Under the pieces are notes generated by a model. That model was not told the origin of the DNA. It ran no database searches and saw nothing but the letters and a program-made list of their open reading frames with translations. DNA of 64,000 nt from Sphingobacterium nematocida (lineage in GTDB: Bacteria; Bacteroidota; Bacteroidia; Sphingobacteriales; Sphingobacteriaceae), in contig NZ_FUZF01000003.1 of NCBI RefSeq assembly GCF_900168125.1, forward strand, positions 124,001-188,000, in the 5' to 3' direction. Made by a program: the position numbers and the translations under genes. Below, in pieces: positions 27,406-35,952 of this stretch (position 1 is its first letter; each line of letters starts with the position of its first letter).

Positions 27406-27419
27406 CTGATCGGGATTAA
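27373..27419. terminator. terminator overlapping the 3' end of the 92-residue gene
   Basis: A 21-bp stem (27373-27393 with 27399-27419, one G-U, 5-nt loop) whose left arm and loop are inside the coding sequence; the stop codon TAA at 27403-27405 is in the right arm. It separates two convergent genes and probably acts in both directions (TTTTATTT follows on the plus strand, TTTTC on the minus strand). Confidence 0.85.
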
Positions 27420-27445
27420 CGTGTTTTATTTAACAAATGTTTAAG

Positions 27446-28564
27446 TTAATGGGCGTGTGCTATCGCATAAAGTGCAAAAGTACCGAGCCAATGTGATCCC
27501 ATATAATCATCTTGAGCCGATAGGTTGGGCAATGAGTAAGCAATATGCTCATTGGCTATTTTTTTTAGGTGCGATAGTTGAGGGATAGCCTTAGCAATCC
27601 CGTACAAGCAAGCAGCACGGCTATAATTCAATCCATCTAAGTGAACCAACTTGCCATCAGTGCGATCCTTCACCACTGCTGGTGAAAGTGAAAAGTTGAC
27701 TTCAAACAGATCCGGCATAAATTTTTTCAGCCAATCGCTATATGATGTTTCGTCAAGGATCTTACTCATCAAATACGCTTCCTCCAGACAAGGTGATAAA
27801 AAGTCATAACCACTCGGTTCGTAGCCTAGATTACAATTGACATCTTTTACAAAAAGACGAGTACCATGTTCTTTCAGTAAAGATTCAAAGGCCCTGTCTC
27901 CTACCGAACGCGCATAATCCAATGATAGTGACAAGCCAAAAGCGGAATTATCATGTTGTCCAGCACGGATGGGATACACCAATTTAGGCAGATATTCTTT
28001 ATACCTTACCACCAATAGATCCACTAGAGGCTGTAAATTTGATTTCCACCGCTGTGCATCGGTATCATCCTTCCATTGCGATAAACTTTCCTGAAGTTTG
28101 AACAACCAGGCCCAGCCATAGGTACGTTCAAAACTGGTATTATTCTTATCATTAAAAAAAGCAAGCTCTACGGCTACATTCTCTGGAGTAATATGTTGGT
28201 TCAAAATAGAACGGATTTTCCCTTCTTTATCCAGATCCGGATATTTCTGCAGGAGTTCAACAATAGACCAATAGCCGTGTACAGAGGAATGCCAGTCAAA
28301 ACAACCATAGAATATTGGACGTAATTGCTTTGGAGACTTCAAATCTTCACTTGACCCCAACACCTGTCCCAACTTATTGGGATACTCTACCTCAAGACAG
28401 TGAATAGGCAGTGAAAAAATCTGAGCAGCCTGTTCTTTAGTCAGACTAATTTGTGGCACCTCCTCTTTCGTATTCGTTGATTCCTTCATTGCAGTGTTAT
28501 TACTACAATTAGAAAAAGAAATACTGCAGACAAGAGCTAAAGGGATCCATAGTTTGATTTGCAT
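27446..28564 (-). CDS. DUF2891 domain-containing lipoprotein
   Basis: A 372-residue exported protein. The first 21 residues form a lipoprotein-type signal ending SFSNCS, so Cys-20 is the likely lipidation site. The rest matches the DUF2891 pattern: HCLEVEYPNKLG, PIFYGCFDWHSSVHGYWS, ERTYGWAWLFKLQ, RAGQHDNSAFGLSL, EPSGYDFLSPCLEEA, and GSHWLGTFALYA near the end. Repeated Trp/His-rich segments suggest an alpha/alpha toroid, perhaps acting on glycans, but no activity is known to me. It is convergent with the 92-residue gene and divergent from the DUF937 gene. Confidence 0.85.
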   Translation of the reverse strand: MQIKLWIPLALVCSISFSNCSNNTAMKESTNTKEEVPQISLTKEQAAQIFSLPIHCLEVEYPNKLGQVLGSSEDLKSPKQLRPIFYGCFDWHSSVHGYWSIVELLQKYPDLDKEGKIRSILNQHITPENVAVELAFFNDKNNTSFERTYGWAWLFKLQESLSQWKDDTDAQRWKSNLQPLVDLLVVRYKEYLPKLVYPIRAGQHDNSAFGLSLSLDYARSVGDRAFESLLKEHGTRLFVKDVNCNLGYEPSGYDFLSPCLEEAYLMSKILDETSYSDWLKKFMPDLFEVNFSLSPAVVKDRTDGKLVHLDGLNYSRAACLYGIAKAIPQLSHLKKIANEHIAYSLPNLSAQDDYMGSHWLGTFALYAIAHAH

Positions 28565-28631
28565 TTCGTATTTTTATTTAGCTTTAATAGATTGTTCTAA
28601 AATTATCATAATTACATTAAACTATCAAGTC

Positions 28632-29294
28632 ATGAACATAACAGACTTAGTCACAGGAGGCATCGGCTCGAAAGCCATATCTTCAATCGCAAATTTATTG
28701 AATATTGAGGAAAGTAAGGCAAAATGGCTCGTCGCCGCTGCCGTACCTTTAATGATCGCAGCATTAAACTATAATGCAAAAAAAGACCCTTCCAAAGAAG
28801 AAGGAATTAACAAAGCATTAGACCAGCACAGCGGAGGCATACTGGGTCAACTAGGCGGCCTGCTCGGGCAAGGTCCTTCTGATGATGACAATAAAATCGT
28901 GAATCATATGTTTGGCACAAATACCGAAATGGTAAAGGACAATCTTTCAGCTAAGACCGGTATATCCACCGACAAAATAGGCAGCGTCCTCGCAATTCTC
29001 GCTCCTTTGGTCATGGGATACCTGGGCAAACAAAAACAGGAACAATCTTCGGGAGGAGGTATAGGCGATTTACTAGGTGGTTTGATGGGTGGTCAATCCA
29101 GCTCTTCAGCAGGAGGAGGAATCTTAGGCAGCATTTTGGGATCAGTGCTTGGTGGATCGAAAGAAGATACACAGCAAGCTCCGACAGAAGCGGGGGGCCT
29201 AGGTGACTTAGTGGGGGATTTTTTCAACAAAGGTAAAGACGCTAATCAAAAAGGTTCCGTATTGGATTCCCTCGTCGGCATGTTCATCAAGTAA
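28632..29294 (+). CDS. DUF937 domain-containing protein
   Basis: A 220-residue protein of the DUF937/YidB-like type. The N-terminal helices (GIGSKAISSIANLLNIEESKAKWLVAAAVPLMIAAL in parts) are followed by a Gly-rich central and C-terminal half (GGILGQLGGLLGQG, GGGIGDLLGGLMGGQ, GGGILGSILGSVLGG). I take the ATG at 28632. The frame is open further upstream to 28494, but that extension overlaps the divergent DUF2891 gene and lacks the family pattern. No signal peptide is evident. Function unknown. A strong hairpin follows the stop. Confidence 0.82.
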   Translation: MNITDLVTGGIGSKAISSIANLLNIEESKAKWLVAAAVPLMIAALNYNAKKDPSKEEGINKALDQHSGGILGQLGGLLGQGPSDDDNKIVNHMFGTNTEMVKDNLSAKTGISTDKIGSVLAILAPLVMGYLGKQKQEQSSGGGIGDLLGGLMGGQSSSSAGGGILGSILGSVLGGSKEDTQQAPTEAGGLGDLVGDFFNKGKDANQKGSVLDSLVGMFIK

Positions 29295-29312
29295 TGAGGT
29301 TTAAGGGGGGGG

Positions 29313-29350
29313 ATAGCGTTCGATGCTGCTTATTCAGCATCGAACGCTAT
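29313..29350 (+). terminator. strong hairpin after the DUF937 gene
   Basis: A perfect 16-bp stem (29313-29328 with 29335-29350, 6-nt loop CTTATT) 18 bp after the stop codon. The plus strand has no T-run directly after it (AACTCAATTG), although a T-rich stretch begins 16 nt later, so termination is likely but not textbook. Confidence 0.6.
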
Positions 29351-29502
29351 AACTCAATTGCTTATCTTTTTTACTTTTCAATTAGATATAAAACCTTAGT
29401 TTTGTAGCCTTAAAATGGGGCTATCTTAAATGTAGTTAAATCTCTTTTCCCTAAATCGGAACAAGTAATTCAAGATAGCTTCTTTCCCAAAACAGATTTT
29501 AA

Positions 29503-30711
29503 ATGTCTATAAATAAAGGTTTAGTAGCATTAGCATTCGGCGGTCTAGCCATCGGAATGACTGAATTTACCATGATGGGTATCCTACCCGATATCGCATC
29601 CGATATTAACATCGATATTCCCACCGCTAGTAATTTAATAGGCCTCTATGCATTAGGCGTAGTAGTTGGAGCTCCCACATTGGTGGCTGCAACCTCCAAA
29701 TACCCAGCAAAAAAAGTACTTTTATTTCTGATGTTACTGTTTTTTGTCTTCAACGCCTTATTTACCATCGCACCAAATCATTGGAGTCTTTTTATTTCAC
29801 GATTTATCTCAGGTCTGCCACATGGTGCATTTTTTGGAATAGGCTCCGTCGTTGCCGCAAAGCTTGCCAAGCCTGGCAAAGAGGCTCAAGCCATCTCGAT
29901 GATGTTTACTGGTATGACACTAGCCAATCTTGCTGGTGTACCGCTGGGCACCTATATTGGACATCATTATTCTTGGAGGATCACATATGCTGTTATATCT
30001 CTTTTAGGTCTAATTACGTTTCTGGCCATTTACTTCTGGATGCCTATTATCCCGGCAAATAAGAACAACAATGTCATTCAGCAGATAAGCTACTTTAAGC
30101 GTTGGGATGCATGGCTAATGGTAGCGGTAATCGCTCTCGGGACAGGAGGACTCTTTGCATGGATCAGTTATATTTCAAAATTAGTTACGACCGTATCGGG
30201 GTTATCTCCAGATCAAGTATCCATCATTATGATACTTATCGGTGCCGGTATGTTTGTTGGAAATATTGTCGGAGGTAAATTAGCAGACCGCATATCTCCC
30301 AGCAAGGCTGCTATAGCAAGTTTTTCTGCAATGGCCTGCTGTCTACTGATTCTCTTCTTTATCGCACATATTACAGTGTTAGCCTACCCGATGGCTTTCA
30401 TCACTGGAATGATCGCCTTTAGTATAGGCTCCCCTTTACAGATGATGTTGATCAACAATGCGAAAGGGGCAGAAACATTCGCTGCTGCAGGAGGACAGGC
30501 TTCTTTTAATATAGGAAATTCTCTAGGTGCTTATTTCGGCGCTATTCCTATAGCTTTTGGTCTTTCCTACAATTACCCCTCCTTGATAGGCGTCGTCATG
30601 GCTTCTATGGGTGCCATACTAGCTTTGCTATTCTACCTAAAGGCAGAAAAAAAGCAAACCAATAGAGGTAAAAAATTCGAAAGTATTGAAGAATTAAAAG
30701 CAGGCCATTAA
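29503..30711 (+). CDS. MFS transporter, DHA1/AraJ-like
   Basis: A 402-residue, 12-helix major facilitator resembling AraJ/YdhP-type drug or sugar exporters. Helix 1 carries FGGLAIGMTEFTMMGILPDIA, common to that group; helix 4 has RFISGLPHGAFFGIGSVVAA, and helix 5 GMTLANLAGVPLGTYIG (the antiporter motif C region). The C-terminal half has the mirrored NAKGAETFAAAGGQASFNIGNSLGAYFG. Substrate unknown. A TAGTTTTG box at 29397-29404 could be its -7 element, giving a leader of about 95 nt in which GCTATCTT (29420-29427) can pair with AAGATAGC (29472-29479). Confidence 0.88.
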   Translation: MSINKGLVALAFGGLAIGMTEFTMMGILPDIASDINIDIPTASNLIGLYALGVVVGAPTLVAATSKYPAKKVLLFLMLLFFVFNALFTIAPNHWSLFISRFISGLPHGAFFGIGSVVAAKLAKPGKEAQAISMMFTGMTLANLAGVPLGTYIGHHYSWRITYAVISLLGLITFLAIYFWMPIIPANKNNNVIQQISYFKRWDAWLMVAVIALGTGGLFAWISYISKLVTTVSGLSPDQVSIIMILIGAGMFVGNIVGGKLADRISPSKAAIASFSAMACCLLILFFIAHITVLAYPMAFITGMIAFSIGSPLQMMLINNAKGAETFAAAGGQASFNIGNSLGAYFGAIPIAFGLSYNYPSLIGVVMASMGAILALLFYLKAEKKQTNRGKKFESIEELKAGH

Positions 30712-30747
30712 GCAAACATCGAAAGTATAGTTATCTGCAATTTCATG

Positions 30748-31929
30748 TTATTCTACATTGTTCGAGCGGGAGATACCTTTTGCTACCCATGCTCCAGTAC
30801 TAAAACAGCCCTGCAAGAGATACCCACCGGTAGGCGCTTCCCAATCAAGCATCTCCCCTATGCAGTAGATCTTAGGAAATCTATACAGAGCAAGATTCTC
30901 ATCAAGTTCTTCAAAAGAAACTCCCCCTGCGGTCGAAATCACCTCATCGATAGGTCTTAATCCTGTGACCTGAATCGGGTATTCTTTAATAAACTTCGAT
31001 AGCATTACCGGATCTGTAAAAATTTCCTTTTCCAATCTTCGAAGGAGCGTGATTGCCGTCTTTGACAACTTTAACTTATCTTTTAATAATGCACCTATCT
31101 TCCCGCCACATGAAAGTTTGTCGACGACAGCGTCGATAGGCATATTTGGTTTGAGGTCTATCAACAGGTCAATAGGAAAGACTTGCCCTCGGATAAACCT
31201 ATTCATATAATACAACGGACTCCCCTCTACACCATATTTTGTAAACACAATCTCACCAAGCTTTTTTTCGTGATGAAAGCTGATCTGTATATTTTTCAGC
31301 ACCTGTCCTTCTATTTCGCTCCAGTCCACTGAGGTATCATACCCCGAATTAGCGGCTTGCAGGGGCTCTACTTTAATCCCCTTCTGTTCGAAGATCGGCA
31401 ACCATGACGCGTCCGAACCGGTTTTCTTCCAGGAAGCACCACCAAGTCCCAAGATTAGCTTTTCATATTTTTTAGATATGACCTCCCCTTTATGATAGAG
31501 ATAAACATATTCTTCGTCAAAGTCTACAAACCGATGTTGATAGAAAATAGATACTTTCAGGCTTTTGAGATGTGCCAACCAAGCTTGCAACACCTGAATA
31601 GGTTTAATCTGTCTTTCTGGAAACACCTTACCAGAACTTCCAACATAAGTAGGTATTCCGATCTGTGAAAGCCACTCTACCGTAGATTGATTATCAAATG
31701 TACGCACCATGCTTTTGATAAGAGGCGCATCATATTTATTGACAAAATCAGCGATAGGCTCGCTGTGCGTTAGATTAAAACCACCGTCGCCCGCGACTAA
31801 AAACTTCCTAGCCGCTGCCTTATTTTGCTCGTATACATGAACTTCATATCCTAGAACAGCCAGATGTTGGGCGGCCATCAATCCCGCCGGACCCGCACCT
31901 ATAATAACAATCGGATTACCACACATCAA
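30748..31929 (-). CDS. FAD-dependent oxidoreductase (HI0933/BaiN-like flavoprotein)
   Basis: A 393-residue flavoprotein. The N-terminus has the Rossmann dinucleotide motif GAGPAGLMAA and an acidic strand end (VHVYEQNK), followed by KFLVAGDGGFNLTHSE, typical of the HI0933-like family of the TIGR03862 type. LGLGGASWKKTGSD and the C-terminal TAGGVSFEELDEN and GEMLDWEAPTGGYLLQGCFSTGAWVA complete the FAD site. The substrate of the group is not established. It is the last gene of a probable ldcA-M14 peptidase-flavoprotein operon, starting 11 bp after the peptidase gene. Confidence 0.88.
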   Translation of the reverse strand: MMCGNPIVIIGAGPAGLMAAQHLAVLGYEVHVYEQNKAAARKFLVAGDGGFNLTHSEPIADFVNKYDAPLIKSMVRTFDNQSTVEWLSQIGIPTYVGSSGKVFPERQIKPIQVLQAWLAHLKSLKVSIFYQHRFVDFDEEYVYLYHKGEVISKKYEKLILGLGGASWKKTGSDASWLPIFEQKGIKVEPLQAANSGYDTSVDWSEIEGQVLKNIQISFHHEKKLGEIVFTKYGVEGSPLYYMNRFIRGQVFPIDLLIDLKPNMPIDAVVDKLSCGGKIGALLKDKLKLSKTAITLLRRLEKEIFTDPVMLSKFIKEYPIQVTGLRPIDEVISTAGGVSFEELDENLALYRFPKIYCIGEMLDWEAPTGGYLLQGCFSTGAWVAKGISRSNNVE

Positions 31930-31940
31930 TAAATGGGACG

Positions 31941-33443
31941 TTAGTGTACGCGACTCTTAAATAACTGACTTTCTATATCTTTTGACAGATCAATCATATA
32001 ACCGTTAAATATAGCATACGAAAGCTTCCCTGTCTTATCGCCTATATAAAAATTGGCAGTACCTCCTAGATCCAAGCTTGTGGTAGAAAAAAACTGCTTC
32101 TGCGTAAAGAAATGAATCGGTAACCTATGTAGACTGTTCTCCCTTGAACTTCCAATTGTCTTCACCGGAACAGCCATGATTCCTTTTTTCAATAGATCAA
32201 AAGCATCTTTTTGGCTAAGAACAGAGGCACTATCCAACAAAACACTGGATACTCTAGCAGGAATAAATTGTAATCCCTTTGCATCGACTTCATCATAACC
32301 AAATGATTCTTGCAAATCACCGATATCTTCGATACGTCCGCGCACAAAATAATCCCGACCTATTGTAGTCTCACCTCTGCGTATGGCAAGGTCTGTTGTA
32401 TATGCTGTAGAATCTGTCTTTATGTTGATATTTCGAATCACTACATCATGTAGTTGAGAAGCATTAAAAGGAATCTTTTCATAATCTTCAACCTGATATT
32501 GTGCATAGGATCCTTCGGCAATCTGTATCAATGCATTGAGGATGATGGCAAAATTTAATCGTCGTATCTCTTGCTTTTCAGGATCCCCTTTGCGTCCTCC
32601 AGATTCAATTAAAACTGTACTAGCTCCCCAAGATTGGAAATTATCGCCAAAGCCACGCGGCGTATGTGCATCATCATATTTAGCAACCGCATCGGGTATA
32701 TATTCTTGCAGCAGTTGATTCATACCAACTATTATTTTCATCGCATCACCACGAACCTCATTAATCTCCCTTTCGTAATTATAGGCTGGAGCCAATAGGG
32801 ATATCTGCACAGGGTTACTGGTTTCAGGTACATTATAATAAATGTTCTGGTCGTGTAGATTAAATCCATATCTCGGCTTTAGTATCTTAGCCCTACTTTT
32901 AAGCAACGCTCCTTCAATAGTCTGGCCTGCCCGGGCGTCTCTATTCATATCTATACTTTGAGCGGTGCGTCGCGTAAACCGCTCGGCCCCATCGGGATTT
33001 AGCATAGGTATAAAGTGTAAATTCAATTTCGTCTTTAGCAAGTCGCGAACCGCATCCTGTCCGTCGTTCTTTCCCTCTAAAAAATTGAATAGGTCAAACA
33101 GGGCCATTGTCGCAGTGGGTTCGTCACCGTGCATCTGTGACCAGAGCATTACGACTTTCTTTCCTACACCATATTCTAGTTCATAAATCGCTCTTCCTTC
33201 AAAGGATTTGCCAATAGATATTACTTCCAGAACCGCCTGCTCTTTGTGTTGTTGCACTAGCGAATCGATATCCGAGTGCTTAAATCTACGATGTTGAAGA
33301 GCAGATTCTTTGTAGGTATTATATATCGTATTGTAAGTAATTGTATCTAATTTCATAGCTGAAGAATAATCCGCATTGGGCGTTTTACATCCCTCGCATG
33401 TTGTAATTGCAGCGATAGTTAAGAGTGTAGCAAAGAGCTTCAT
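31941..33443 (-). CDS. M14 family zinc carboxypeptidase
   Basis: A 500-residue exported metallopeptidase. A short hydrophobic signal ends in TCEGCK, a possible but weak lipobox. The M14 zinc ligands are visible: HxxE in WSQMHGDEPTAT (His about 105, Glu about 108) and the third His in YGFNLHDQ. NPDGAERFTRR and SIDMNRDA supply substrate-binding Asn/Arg, and VLIESGGRKG the catalytic Glu. A C-terminal half of about 190 residues, predicted beta, is of unknown function. It overlaps ldcA by 4 bp, so the pair probably acts together on peptides or peptidoglycan stems. Confidence 0.9.
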   Translation of the reverse strand: MKLFATLLTIAAITTCEGCKTPNADYSSAMKLDTITYNTIYNTYKESALQHRRFKHSDIDSLVQQHKEQAVLEVISIGKSFEGRAIYELEYGVGKKVVMLWSQMHGDEPTATMALFDLFNFLEGKNDGQDAVRDLLKTKLNLHFIPMLNPDGAERFTRRTAQSIDMNRDARAGQTIEGALLKSRAKILKPRYGFNLHDQNIYYNVPETSNPVQISLLAPAYNYEREINEVRGDAMKIIVGMNQLLQEYIPDAVAKYDDAHTPRGFGDNFQSWGASTVLIESGGRKGDPEKQEIRRLNFAIILNALIQIAEGSYAQYQVEDYEKIPFNASQLHDVVIRNINIKTDSTAYTTDLAIRRGETTIGRDYFVRGRIEDIGDLQESFGYDEVDAKGLQFIPARVSSVLLDSASVLSQKDAFDLLKKGIMAVPVKTIGSSRENSLHRLPIHFFTQKQFFSTTSLDLGGTANFYIGDKTGKLSYAIFNGYMIDLSKDIESQLFKSRVH

Positions 33444-34486
33444 AATAACGATTTTTCTAAATATTCGATCTTTCCTACACTAGCGTCTACACGAGCTAAT
33501 ACGCCTATGGGCATAAGGAACTGATCAGAGATATGACCAATCATCGCGCCAGAATATGCCGGAATTCCCAGAGGTTTAATATAATCATTGAGCATCTGCT
33601 CTACAGTAAGTGCTCCATACCCTCCTGATGGCCCACAATTGGTGCACTTACCAAATATAAATCCTTTGATCTTGGACAAAACTCCAGCATTCATCAGTTG
33701 GCAAAACATCCGATCCAATCGGTCAGATTTTTCGTCAATCTCTTCGACAAACAAAATCTTATCTGTAAAATCAGGTAAATAAGGTGTACCACACAGCCCT
33801 GCTAACAATGTGAGATTACCACCGATAATAGTTCCTTCTACAATACCAGGAGTAATGGTCTGAATACGATCTTTATATTGTATGATCTGTGTATCGGATT
33901 TCTTAGGATTTTCAAAGCAGGCTAATTTGTTGTCAAAAAACTGGTCTTTGAACAACTGCGCTACATAATTACTCCAAGTACTGATACCTACCACGCCATG
34001 GAATGAAACAAGTCCTACTTTAGTGTAAAATGCCAGTAGTAACGCTGTTACATCGCTGTAACCTAACAATATTTTTGGATTGCGCGCGATCAAATCATAA
34101 TCTATACGGCTTAATAGTCGTGATGCGCCGTTTCCCCCCCGTATACAGACAATAGCCTGCACCGACTCATCGGCAAACATCCTATGCAGATCTTCTAACC
34201 GCTGTTCGTCTGTCCCCGCGAGATTGCCGTAACGTGCACGAATATTTTTTCCTTCTTTGACCGAAAAACCAAAGTAGGTAAATACTTCTTTGGCCATTGT
34301 TATTGATTCTTCATCTTCAACAGCACCTGCCGGCGCGATAAGCCCAATGGTATCTCCTGCTTTAAGGACTCTTCCTTTCAACAAGGACCTGGCTGTAGAA
34401 ATATAAGCATCGGCACCAGCAAATTTAGAAAAAAACATTGCCCCTGTCCCAATGGCTACACGTTTTAGAAAATCTCTTTTGTCCAT
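33440..34486 (-). CDS. LD-carboxypeptidase (peptidase S66)
   Basis: A 348-residue serine peptidase related to LdcA, which removes the terminal D-Ala from tetrapeptide stems of recycled peptidoglycan. The nucleophile is the Ser in LLGYSDVTALL (about residue 144); the Glu and His partners are expected in LFVEEIDEKSDRLDRM and GAMIGHISDQF. Unlike cytosolic LdcA it begins with a Tat-like leader (KRDFLKRVAIGTGAMFFSKFAG), implying export. It overlaps the M14 peptidase gene by 4 bp. Upstream lies a 32-bp perfect palindrome with a degenerate second copy, a likely operator. Confidence 0.9.
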   Translation of the reverse strand: MDKRDFLKRVAIGTGAMFFSKFAGADAYISTARSLLKGRVLKAGDTIGLIAPAGAVEDEESITMAKEVFTYFGFSVKEGKNIRARYGNLAGTDEQRLEDLHRMFADESVQAIVCIRGGNGASRLLSRIDYDLIARNPKILLGYSDVTALLLAFYTKVGLVSFHGVVGISTWSNYVAQLFKDQFFDNKLACFENPKKSDTQIIQYKDRIQTITPGIVEGTIIGGNLTLLAGLCGTPYLPDFTDKILFVEEIDEKSDRLDRMFCQLMNAGVLSKIKGFIFGKCTNCGPSGGYGALTVEQMLNDYIKPLGIPAYSGAMIGHISDQFLMPIGVLARVDASVGKIEYLEKSLL

Positions 34487-34492
34487 TTTTTA

Positions 34493-34547
34493 TGTTATCG
34501 AGTGAACTTGTTACCGTGTTATCAAGTTAACTTGATAACACGGTTAC
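34493..34547. repeat. 32-bp perfect palindrome with degenerate copy upstream of ldcA-like gene
   Basis: Positions 34513-34544 read identically on both strands (centre GTTAAC, arms CCGTGTTATCAAGTT). A diverged copy of its 18-bp core occupies 34493-34510, against 34517-34534, offset by 24 bp. No T-run follows on the minus strand, which argues against a simple terminator for the dihydroorotase gene and for a regulator-binding site 27-58 bp before the ldcA start. Confidence 0.7.
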
Positions 34548-34552
34548 TTCCT

Positions 34553-35887
34553 CTACCTATTAAACAATAACCGATGTCCAGATCCTACCTCAATAATTTC
34601 ACCTTCTGAGAAAGCTAAGTTTCCTGACACAATCGTATGCACAATCGTGGATGAGAAAACATGTCCTTCATAAGGGGACCAACCGCATTTGGACAGAATG
34701 TTAGCCTTAGTCACGGTGTACCTTTTATTCAAATCGACTAGAACTAAATCTGCCCAGTAGCCTTCACGGATAAAGCCACGCTGCTCGATATCGAAACATA
34801 TTGCGGTATTGTGCGCAGTCTTTTGTACCAGTTGCTCCAGGGTCATCTTGCCTTGCTTCACCAAATCCAATAGGGCCTGTAAAGCATGCTGTACCAACGG
34901 TCCTCCGGATGGAGCCTGTAAATACGGTTGTTCTTTTTCTTCGACCGTATGTGGAGCATGGTCGGTAGCAATCACATCGATGTGACCATCTAACACCGCT
35001 GCCAAAATCTGCTCTCTATCCTGAGCAGTTTTTACTGCAGGATTCCACTTAATATAATTTCCTTTTGTCTTGTAGTCCGCATCTGAAAACCAAAGGTGAT
35101 GTATACACGCCTCGGCCGTGACCCGTTTTTGTTCCAATGGAATATTGTTATCAAATAGGGCCGTTTCTCTTCCCGTAGAAATATGCAATATATGCAGTCG
35201 GGTGTCGTTCTTTTTAGCGAGTGCTACTGCTTTTGAAGAAGATATATAACAAGCTTCCTCAGAACGTATCAAAGGATGCATATCAATAGTGACGTTCTCG
35301 CCATACAACTCTTTATAATGTGCTAGATTTGCTTTAATCGTAGCTTCATCCTCGCAGTGTGTCGCAATAAGTGTAGGAGCATTTTTAAAAATCTGCTCTA
35401 AGGCTACTTCGTTATCGACTAACATATTTCCGGTAGAAGAGCCCATAAACACCTTGATACCACAGACATCACGTGGATTGGTTTTCAGCACCTCACTCAA
35501 ATTGTCGTTGCCTGCTCCCATAAAGAAAGAATAATTCGCTAATGAACTATCCTGTCCGATATCGTATTTATCCTGCAACAAACGCTGCGTAAGGGTATTG
35601 GGTACTGTATTAGGCATCTCCATAAAGGATGTAGTACCTCCCGCAACTGCTGCCCGGCTCTCTGTAAAAATATTCGCTTTGTAGGTCAATCCTGGTTCGC
35701 GGAAATGCACTTGATCATCGATCAAACCAGGTAGAAGGTGTAACCCTTCGGCATTGATCTCGCGATCGGCATGCAGATCGATTTGCTTACCTATCTTTTC
35801 GATTCGACCATTTTTTATAAACAGATCTAGCGATTCAATTTTTCCTTCATTGACTACTTGTGCATTTTTTATTAAAAGAGATGACAT
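34553..35887 (-). CDS. pyrC: dihydroorotase
   Basis: A 444-residue amidohydrolase that cyclises carbamoyl aspartate in pyrimidine synthesis. The metal site usually written HxH reads QxH here (DDQVHFREPG, Gln about 59, His about 61), a variant I recall as standard in Bacteroidota dihydroorotases. Other motifs: GGTTSFMEMPNT, GIKVFMGSSTG with the carboxylated Lys, ATHCEDEA, LHILHISTG, and VIATDHAPHTVEEK. I start at the ATG at 35885-35887 (MSSLLIKNAQ); an upstream extension to 35935 has no family similarity. It lies 65 bp after the ABC ATPase gene and may share its transcript. Confidence 0.92.
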   Translation of the reverse strand: MSSLLIKNAQVVNEGKIESLDLFIKNGRIEKIGKQIDLHADREINAEGLHLLPGLIDDQVHFREPGLTYKANIFTESRAAVAGGTTSFMEMPNTVPNTLTQRLLQDKYDIGQDSSLANYSFFMGAGNDNLSEVLKTNPRDVCGIKVFMGSSTGNMLVDNEVALEQIFKNAPTLIATHCEDEATIKANLAHYKELYGENVTIDMHPLIRSEEACYISSSKAVALAKKNDTRLHILHISTGRETALFDNNIPLEQKRVTAEACIHHLWFSDADYKTKGNYIKWNPAVKTAQDREQILAAVLDGHIDVIATDHAPHTVEEKEQPYLQAPSGGPLVQHALQALLDLVKQGKMTLEQLVQKTAHNTAICFDIEQRGFIREGYWADLVLVDLNKRYTVTKANILSKCGWSPYEGHVFSSTIVHTIVSGNLAFSEGEIIEVGSGHRLLFNR

Positions 35888-35952
35888 ATCTTGATTATAA
35901 GTAAGATTAAAATGATACACAAACTTACTAAACAAAACGGTCTACACCTATT

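Noticed and set aside
28494..28631. Upstream extension of the DUF937 protein
   Set aside because: It overlaps the divergent DUF2891 gene and adds residues unlike the family; the ATG at 28632 is better.
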